From Monocercomonoides exilis (taxonomy: Eukaryota > Preaxostyla > Oxymonadida > Polymastigidae): a stretch of DNA of 64,000 bases. The notes below the pieces were generated by a model, which saw only the letters and a program-made list of their open reading frames with translations, had not been told where the DNA came from and did not search any database. The position numbers and the translations under genes were made by a program. Within the stretch, counting starts at the first letter, position 1. Every line of letters begins with the position of its first letter. The stretch lies in contig LSRY02000002.1 in NCBI GenBank assembly GCA_001643675.2, forward strand, positions 2,273,501-2,337,500, read 5' to 3'. Below are positions 62,301 to 64,000 of the stretch, one piece after another.

Positions 62301-64000
62301 AGAAGAAAGTGCCATCCAATACAATGTTTCTGGCAGATTCTGAAAACAGCAATTCTACTGCATACGAAAGAGAAGCACAAGGATAATCTGTGTGCCCACA
62401 AGCGGAGAAGTCGTGTCCTCCACTAAACACAGGCGACGATTCGTGGAAGTTGTATTCGTTGTCCCATCCGCTAACGTAAGCAGGTGACGGACGCGGGCGA
62501 AGAAAGGCAGCAAGCGGAATGGGCACACTGGTGTTTCTGGATTCATATCCAAGATAGTTCGTTAAAGTTGATGTTTCAAAATATTGACTTGATGTAATTT
62601 CTTTCAATTTGTTATTTCCAAATAGCATTTCAGTCAGATTGTTTGCATCCAAAAAGAGAATAGGTGCAACAAGAGCTTTACACGTAGTGTAAGTATTATT
62701 TGAAAGTACAAACTCATATTCATCTTGATCAGCATAAAAATAAGCAACGCCCCCTTTTCCAATTCCTGCCGGAGCAATCGATACAAGATTGGACTCTGGA
62801 TCTGGAACATCAAGAGGGAACAATATTCCATCGCTATTTGGAACAATACAATACGTAAAGTTATTTGATTCGATAGTTATTTTCATAGATGATGCAAGAA
62901 TAGATGAGAAAACTCCGCCATTATGCTGATCCGAAGTCGCAGCACAATAAACAAATGTATTTTGTGTAAAAGAATGTGTAGTGCTTGCAGCATTGCTTGT
63001 GATATGTGAATAGACCGATCCGTCAACATCCATTGATCTAATATACTTGAATGTCGATCTTGAGCAGCTTATGTTTGATGATTCAATAGTCATTAGAGTT
63101 GTTCCAATAAATGAAAGCCATTCAAAGACACTTCCATAAATTGTCACTTCTCCGTTTGTTGCTGCCAATATCTGCGTTGTCGAAGAGCTAACTTTGTGAA
63201 ATTTGGAGTTTTGGACAGATAATCTTCCAGAAGATTCAGCAAGAAAAAGTGATGCATCTGTTGACCTTACATCCATAAGTTCCACTTCATTCAATGAAAG
63301 TTCTGATTGTATTCCAGAAGAAACAAGAAACGAGGAAGAAAATGTTGTGTGCTGTAATACAAAATTGTTAAGTGTAATAGTCCCACCTTTTGCTGTGGCA
63401 AAAGAAAAGCCAAATGAAGATGAACTTCCATCTGCGTTTGAAGCACCTGGACTTCGAGAGGACATTGCACAATCAGTCAAAGTCAAAGACGAGCTCTCAC
63501 AAAGGAAAAATGTTTGGTGATATCGAAGAGTTGGATTAAAAGCGAATGTGATGTTCTCAAATGAAGTGATTTTTTGTATTATCAAAAATCCTCTTGGCTG
63601 TGCGGCTCGTGGTGATGGGTCAGTCACGTTTATTGCAGTTCCTTTACTCTCCACATAAATGAAATATCGATCGACATTGAAAAGGATCTCATCTTTAAAC
63701 GAAAAGCACCATGGAATCAAGCAGGCACTAAGCAGACTGTTTGTTGATGATCTCCAAGTCTTGGCTCCAGCTATTGTTTCACATGGATATGTGACATTTC
63801 CACACCCAGAAAAGTCATGCCCGTTTTCAGTACCAATATAAACAAATGTTTCTGTCATGATCTGAGGCCAGAAATAGCACTCGAGAGGAATCAGAAAGGA
63901 AGTGTTTCCGTTCTCATATCCACACATGTTTGTAATGTGATACTTATCAAACGTAAAGCTGAACTTTGCAGGTGAAGTAAACCTTCCAAGATTGGGAGAT
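44323..64000 (-). CDS. Giant 12-module beta-helix single-pass membrane protein (5' partial)
   Basis: The frame is open to the right edge of the window, so the start lies beyond it; over 6,550 residues are visible without an intron. The stop is at 44323. The ectodomain is a string of 12 modules of about 450-600 residues, each opened by a CG(F/Y)xxYxCxTL-type signature. Each is followed by Ser/Asn-rich beta-helix rungs, a GKGG(G/A) turn and a GRDVFV/GRDIFI segment. A Pro-Gly-Asp linker (GPTPGPGPDPVPNPDP, about 45985-46030) leads to one transmembrane helix (VGMIVAIALGAATLLICIIA, about 45880-45945). The cytoplasmic tail of about 510 residues is acidic and Ser-rich with a Lys10 run (about 45120-45150) and no kinase motif. 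It is the paralogue of the protein at the left end: both share EIC-W-SS and LFPSA-R-ILCE blocks before the membrane. Probably a cell-surface adhesin or receptor. Confidence 0.8.
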   Translation of the reverse strand, partial: SPNLGRFTSPAKFSFTFDKYHITNMCGYENGNTSFLIPLECYFWPQIMTETFVYIGTENGHDFSGCGNVTYPCETIAGAKTWRSSTNSLLSACLIPWCFSFKDEILFNVDRYFIYVESKGTAINVTDPSPRAAQPRGFLIIQKITSFENITFAFNPTLRYHQTFFLCESSSLTLTDCAMSSRSPGASNADGSSSSFGFSFATAKGGTITLNNFVLQHTTFSSSFLVSSGIQSELSLNEVELMDVRSTDASLFLAESSGRLSVQNSKFHKVSSSTTQILAATNGEVTIYGSVFEWLSFIGTTLMTIESSNISCSRSTFKYIRSMDVDGSVYSHITSNAASTTHSFTQNTFVYCAATSDQHNGGVFSSILASSMKITIESNNFTYCIVPNSDGILFPLDVPDPESNLVSIAPAGIGKGGVAYFYADQDEYEFVLSNNTYTTCKALVAPILFLDANNLTEMLFGNNKLKEITSSQYFETSTLTNYLGYESRNTSVPIPLAAFLRPRPSPAYVSGWDNEYNFHESSPVFSGGHDFSACGHTDYPCASLSYAVELLFSESARNIVLDGTFFSFDEEYHFADFEYSVTARTPDMEIAIFADVPNPDRHLSLLQVEISSTFSNMAFKFPIECTFGELFTIQNSTAILTLSDISVSMVDANAGTKMYLLSVETGKACINDMTIQNWLGWTIIHAGNEGVIEISNSVFIDCEGLYDQGLIFIISGGTLKCNQVTFSSLSTDDTRVGNEGPLLFFGGSILQMEDCHFDNLIFEDASAFMIDQIMELTMNRTTFTSITRRKKNGACLHIENNCETTILQSSHRSSTLSKFSNSDSSSQHPMKITDCTFTLCSVIENDAEGGAVYAELNDHSPLTFTNSSFENCYAPTEDTSIRTEPFTNDSLHPSLLGKGGGVSLLLKNVTSPYVFDVPNANWQDNQADIGRNIFVLSPDLLQTSTLVAFPNFVFDEWWHKEIVGSQRVEPEVYIPIKYLLQDPTIPLHVFFDGADNIGCGFDEYACKTLSYALNHQRIASTNRPSVILNQRLDMEEQIILDTSYESFTLSPETETPKPALLVNATRIFVSLFQVETVCTFNGISFILPVTMEQKGALENVITQSGSTLTFSSCMIQSTDSTQQIQISLVVVHGGEAVFEDLSFSASLHPSLMTSRLTNAPWISGTASSPALTFGKSLAIVFETRNLNVINDSGSITLKNSIVSDAIFDSSSIVESTNSLKVSVLNSTFSSITRAEGNGSCVWCQCGVTVSSSSNEIEPAVYVDGCTFKRCRVTETKSGGGAVYFEIGQQSSIDVVNTSFEECKAPITEGIVYDPTDQRSDSAKGYTQFGKGGGVFLYVVNESPNFSINTDNFTANEADFGVNVFVSAPLLNKEFVETHFPLLQARATDENFRSMAGYSNRNEDEHIPLVLYLLALEDYVYLSNLGSDTDFCGLQQFHCQTINFALTRFDWTWYHEGDPKILVIGNDVNATNELTLENDDFEFRSIDGTEPHSSSITVNELSLRDETTGKTREQLFVVKTNVCFSRIMLRIPSTLNRRESFLQIEGGECLLINCSLVSTQRLFCIEYTIFSVLSGAFRTELFTIQKSLNNGTNVQLRSSLLDVKGSSATATLNGSIFNDIFENGTNSFITISNNASLSINSSLFENLMLLSNNLIRTLGHHSLKLNSSTFTSIGTTGDGSIFKMGSDSLMNLTNSSSRVPTPSEYLCEVNVFDCTFSGCNSVNVEAKGGTFCELLQSGMAKMSINNSTFSQCTCPSNVGDDEKGKGGGIYLFLDEKDADWEIGPVMTFTENDARWGKNIFIVSEDLNISMNATHRISFYDRDADEHENQIMMGYDQFDPSDAIDLYLYYSAFPETVHLDNDLGSDRHICGREEFPCKTLKKAIDQFLYFENVINICVDYSFLISDEMTISAPEYIVREGIVVNGANNDSMMTMIDRLSLRSHSCVLINTTTKFSSLRFRVLNDLITYKALFTLNGTESTILSFIDCVIASQSRNSIQYPFSMTLSGTLYVKNIILCETTPTASLSSSSSFSSFPSDSFASNRLTRKRASNVALSNTPFLVCDGNKALGEFQEIIWNNERATGTASTFKCTNGGRATLQNCNFNNLNYSSGSLIQLDSRFNLTVSNNTFENISLSDGSLIIVNGKNFLKLSNCTFSAISSNGIRFGCALSIINSMSTASQLQNGAYDMQSNRENAWSKHTVSKNEEEEDYNVIVTNCTFTNCHVKRSQQNGGSMSAQLNTGSSLLINSTSFSECSTAVELTNETNDNRHGGSLWIEMKGEAQSLVQNTSFSSCSVPFEAETATGKGGAVCIYMVNTMPQWSFKSTTFPVLGDSLQNNAMFGRDVFVNSGNLTESLNNDSFDSVLLDNYWFDHSSLEGFDNFSAPAIPLSYYIIPFPHKEVNEGETVISVPVGYVFDDGIDTSACGFVNYTCRSLGWMEERIHNTALSDKACVIVNGTLTFEEDVDNIFASLYIGRDPLRESCFFIIKDSVGGSRPGVINNEALLSITNISLCVPSVLLTHEAVFVYSNGETSITQVCLVPTAENSSIGCVLFVITGGTFCVSSLNIVPVMPYVSEEVSTSDVSVSDLPSIVISSSLLKVSQSSIAEITSMTLQNTKFSSLSVEDNAIFVAKSSSSLSISESTITSLTSSISVIKSVQSSISILQSTFSNMQNLTSPIVEIEDGTQVEINETTFSDLNLISCAVLSFNKANLPVTISNSTFTNISRQSSDGSCISFGKIITTNNGLRNEGSCDLTECSIDDTKPLILVESCDFDNCKIENSTDSPLSDGNGGCLFIQITNEVTAVVNNSNFSSCSAPYQENDTGKGGALYLFLSDPDVNWMIVNPTFPVLGDSTQNSASMGRDLFVSSNSLLISIICCRLPFVDLEAEEHDHTALIGFDSHKEPAISLIFYLMNKQGKPLHVSANGEDTTSCGFEEYHCQSISYSIQLAEEEVSISIIIHSTVYISCPLNERKLNKVNSSENKAQFVVNQTLVQTIPCSSEGEAEPSSTGFIEVSHTLQFQNISFCLPFSLTTQTSFFAQIGGYLTINKADLIPTDPSNGIGYPFLVSTEGGVDISEFEIKPCAFAPILLPESLNDDSDAILRPIKFQNTQFIVASSNATRVILRSILFTETVVVGEKSIIEISDQASLMFSDSNFTSLTEYFASIVKFNGGTLQLNNMIFNNHSRSGTSPVFDLASQSSLTWSHVNISTIVMDGSSIVTVEEGFLSWTDVNITDIISHSNKMISASNGILSIVSGFYTDLRMNESFISTSEVTLTVSDSTFASTISEGNNFFDCTKGSLSMKNCIFSTGTTDYLLVASSLQTSLILDTVLFNENEIRNASLISISKCDVTEIKNISIPQFHSNESSAISFIVTVQGKVTLSNSTFMSISHSGLKGGCISLDVQISEDGRNQEISHQSISIEKCTFDNCIIESRSGVQNTSGAAVFMQLKGSTQLKISNSSFQKCEVSDSPEDSGYGGAICLSFQDDSPDSEISWCISSQSFPLIGSSTFDETKNKATFGRDLFLFSSALFEAVTHSSLPYLSNNPEDYAADDSFDHSSLQGVDLSNLSVIVPLPFIFLPFHVEPGTDPEVPIVYLNSEGIDTRACGFVQYQCQSLHWASLHRCLSSKMIVSVDSHTVLTEEFAYEREGLAIRGIGEQNYFEIDVNRKDSQLGVIGNSHSLSITKLDLCIPSSLSSMHECLLLATDGYTAISSSSIIPKESDSSFNYPLFIAVGGQISIEDFNIIPTIPFSDLRATDILSASSLVSHSNQEVEQSPISINNTSVIILNGTSNVSINNLNIRMAIVSADAPSLLKQNSANLTVSSCLIDGFVNSCSTLLDAVEASTSIINTSISNINFYSSAIKSISHPVLALSLSNFTNVSLSSGDGGCIAFDCRADEASSEDDAESSININQCNFLSGAISSSTEEADGRGGSLFIYSSETVECLITSCTFRKCSAPFEGDTAKGYGGAIYLHMELASTNWKISNPVFPVLGDEDQNNAIFGRDVFISSSSLNETITNDTLPFVSPEYPLGYYFDHSSLEGYNEHNSAYSIPLVYYLLNKHSTIYVSIEGVDTTACGFNEYHCHTLSWALWRQSKANRDATINKTMEFKEELEFSDKTFILTSNDTESNSEMIISEDAANEKNNFFTLSAQCTFNRISFIFGSDVKTHKSLIDHSSQTLTLSYCSLYPFPDTHAINCSFISASGGSVILSHFSLEADSNQDIISSSPFVSKRCIANDEPILSINCTLFALTSASASIFFSSATFGKISVSGDDPLISVCPGATLRMTENSIIEEYSSGHSSFVACDEGSSVNLTSFEVHKSSIADLPFISISKPLNFITFGSRFQNISKESKNGGCICIKGGEDDIVLTCDANNQLIQIHNCTFESCEVSQFASTHRSGNFDSELTDDFVRGGAIFAEISCGVQLEMDDLCCFSCKLPVSSLSNEDECVIKPLSIGGGISLFLNNADVDWRLARLECEPKTGLRANKAMYGRDLFVDSSSLLTTITEDRLQITYIEIHKEDISSMQGFDSRDACLALPLVFLLIPLGTDVFVSNSDGRDVVMCGFQSYTCKTLNYALNRQNNVIIGRVKVIKDIIITDQWDIDRATLVIDGTPIVVDDEGEDTDSELVAFSNSKAISSLPESQQIEQELIYSSWTFVPLSSSSNQLQIGFFESSKRVTISSFKMFLPQTTGGPECFFYQKGGSFQLSICKVQFLAESQPSLNVAFIKSISGDLNINNFVVTHDSAAEALVSFIELSGEGTTFSLSNYVITNITSTNEPLTRNSEETSEGAVANACSFLNANKVQAITLKNGTFSSIQLSTSPMLQIVGVIQISLDSVSFTDITRRGGKGGSLFADQTSLTISQTYLKNCNFTRCSVSNEPLTEIEGMGGGICFLSVKRSRLRIDGCTFSECSAPFGSNENGLGGGLYVSVSSPDGGCDWMVSNPTFYSLDNPLANTAKYGRDIFITSAALNNTIKNESMPFIAPIYPDSYYFDHSSFCGFDQHNPSFSVPIVYYLLDQHPTLYVTSDGVDTTACGYNEYCCQTLPWSIKRQVSNSKDITINKTLELDEEISFSVEINLRSNSSTEQSELIVVNDDTHLQEGVFNNAKSLTTTHISFVVSSLQFHQTLIDQNGQFLNMSATVLVLTPATQSISFHILRATSGTAIVTDFMICTANDTGSSISNDDSAPLKYFTELFCAFNEGTILEINQFTLHSCVQDLSIPNIPLISGTSKSQLHLNSLSFKHIALNNQAVISSSATTDMSITSSVFENIERKNGLGGCLSMLTETTIDSAFSISNCSFSSSSVRKYSSAKSSNLPESNLNSVSKKSRKENSHFSHSKSGFTSDDNCGGAIFVQISAYTTWRADESNFTSCTAPYEANTNGKGGAICVQVDVDTSDFLIHTPHFSENQAELGYNIFICAPVLPNIVNQNTLPFVNLTDFPPDNAMMGYDELNETFPVPLRWYLMPISEWIWVSLTGWNMRVCGFSFMACQSLEYAVQRQRGAERKIYICEEGELRGEMLLDVYKHVITAENVESNALSISSRENESSDRSISKAVVKITNISGVESSMVSIKAETEIHYINFVIGQSLGYHNALFQIQGKSLLLNECALTHSLHEEGIVDYFSFSIAHLTNGTMRIKEFSQTNIRYQNSLFLVEGETTAIFERVQLNMLTSVESSLFNCTTATKNASVSFLNCSFEDLSVLDESSPSFLITRGPKIVMKNVIVENCTSSLSKGSIAAIYFSQVVWQNVSLLEPNIAEGVAFNEEYDEICSWGSSLVHFENSTGSIENSSIKTEMSGGISLIEANIILNDVNFSTFNSMTAQHQLFPSAARDILCEEGSELGIAKSAQETLDEWIYASGCKLKGIANQNQGFVFMPTIHSFQHVISRDPDTYSLFEFKGEKLIPCNISVVLYITWQNETEEELMRLDNTTNYVNETFLEVNVPVELINSSFQSSVSNFDVTFIKAVRLSFELRNPLNETWQTTKFVLANYSKDDPGPTPGPGPDPVPNPDPITKSSDANVLTVGMIVAIALGAATLLICIIAIIICVVICRRNTEDDETVKQEKKQVISDNEKAQDSKTISSEMDSSTANLLPLTKQQYEQQEDKERELGSSDDYNSTMGNDIEMEMLSSTINETSTSLTDSSLRKRKKKKRSSKQVGYNLSSNLSNHKTGESLSDSTESEYSTWDDPAPESKQDSIIGGITYPYREGREGIEIRPEEYLDDAFAEQNELNGFDPIYEVDGMESESKFINGIGEFDPVKEVEGVQLVVHPMNAFGIMDDPMISTTEKKKKKKKKKKGKKGKRSKRLRKPLRETSDSDYTEESSRNEESMSMFSFSTHQSKDWDADGYESVRIDDIPLENIDNEEFVKPDLNDQMIEGYPDEMMRNTAKGRRRKSKQQNNFDNTNEITQIMPTVDMRAPSRMTVSTYFSTNADGDDQTYRPTSSRNSRNEQEEQFEAQNNSVSANPLYFRNSSDIEKQDSGKNSSELFEEQSDRQSDIEQDPSGDENLFDDVKSNDSDNSSKTDSLDDNLEIELAVMEAEQDRLMDQIIQNDGIDVFTKIFI
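46400..46715 (-). other. Conserved pre-membrane domain shared by both giant proteins
   Basis: Blocks in order: EICSWGSSL, QLFPSAARDILCEEGSEL, EWIYASGCKLKGI, FMPTI. The left protein has EICKWNSSV, ELFPSARRNILCEKEGKL, LWILNDGCELSGI and FIPTL in the same order at about 8737-9075. Each is followed by a strand-rich region with an L(I/L)PC motif and then the membrane helix. The order and spacing are the same, which shows common descent of the C-terminal ectodomain. Confidence 0.75.
47510..63840 (-). repeat. Twelve protein-level repeat modules of the right giant protein
   Basis: Cys signatures lie near 63790, 62385, 60995, 59700, 58390, 56730, 55205, 53175, 51775, 50310, 48895 and 47550. Examples are CGNVTYPCETI, CGFDEYACKTL, CGFNEYHCHTL and CGYNEYCCQTL. 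From about 56760 downward most signatures take a standard form, (E/D)G-x-DT-x(2)-CGF-x(2)-Y-x-C. Modules 6, 7 and 9 and part of 11 also share the trailer SFPVLGD/NPVFPVLGD-like segments, so this half probably expanded later by duplication. Confidence 0.75.

Noticed and set aside
1-64000. tRNA, rRNA and CRISPR-like arrays
   Set aside because: I scanned by eye for tRNA B-box-like GGTTCGA motifs with a paired acceptor stem and for regular direct repeats with spacers; none was convincing. A covariance-model scan would be decisive.

Overview
This is a eukaryotic window from a compact, AT-rich protist genome. It has long intronless genes beside genes split by short GT-AG introns (43-212 nt), very AT-rich intergenic DNA, and all three stop codons used as stops (TAA, TAG and TGA each end a recognisable protein). 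Giant beta-helix, single-pass membrane proteins, a flagellar/axonemal PG-rich-repeat protein and lineage-specific Ser/Glu/Lys-rich insertions fit an oxymonad-like metamonad (Preaxostyla, for example Monocercomonoides) best. That assignment is an inference from gene style, not a sequence match.

Layout. 1-10782 (+): the 3' end of a giant surface protein with 8 repeat modules, one transmembrane segment and a cytoplasmic pseudokinase. 12288-15515 (+): a multi-pass membrane protein with a long disordered tail, two exons. 15955-18435 (-): a coiled-coil, Ser-rich protein. 18731-23162 (-): a xanthine dehydrogenase/aldehyde oxidase family enzyme, two exons. 23448-24715 (+): a SHIPPO/ODF3-like protein, three exons. 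25077-30523 (-): an ORC4 homologue that I reconstruct as eight exons; it carries a huge low-complexity, AT-hook-like insertion inside the ATPase domain. 31040-35688: a pogo-like DNA transposon with terminal inverted repeats and a minus-strand transposase. 35690-38064: gene-poor DNA with a MITE-like element. 38065-41436 (+): an Ecdysoneless (ECD/SGT1) homologue. 41553-43523 (+): an SLC49-type major facilitator. 44323-64000 (-): a second giant surface protein with 12 modules, open at the right edge of the window.

The window mixes housekeeping genes (replication origin recognition, pre-mRNA/cell-cycle factor ECD, purine/aldehyde oxidation, flagellar cytoskeleton, solute transport) with two related cell-surface giants at its ends. 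The two giants share a conserved domain just before the membrane but have unrelated cytoplasmic tails: a pseudokinase in one and an acidic/poly-lysine tail in the other. The most unusual items are the ORC4 architecture and the beta-helix receptor-pseudokinase family. Intron positions were worked out by hand from reading-frame continuity, GT/AG borders and protein-family continuity; the summed exon lengths of every spliced gene are multiples of three.
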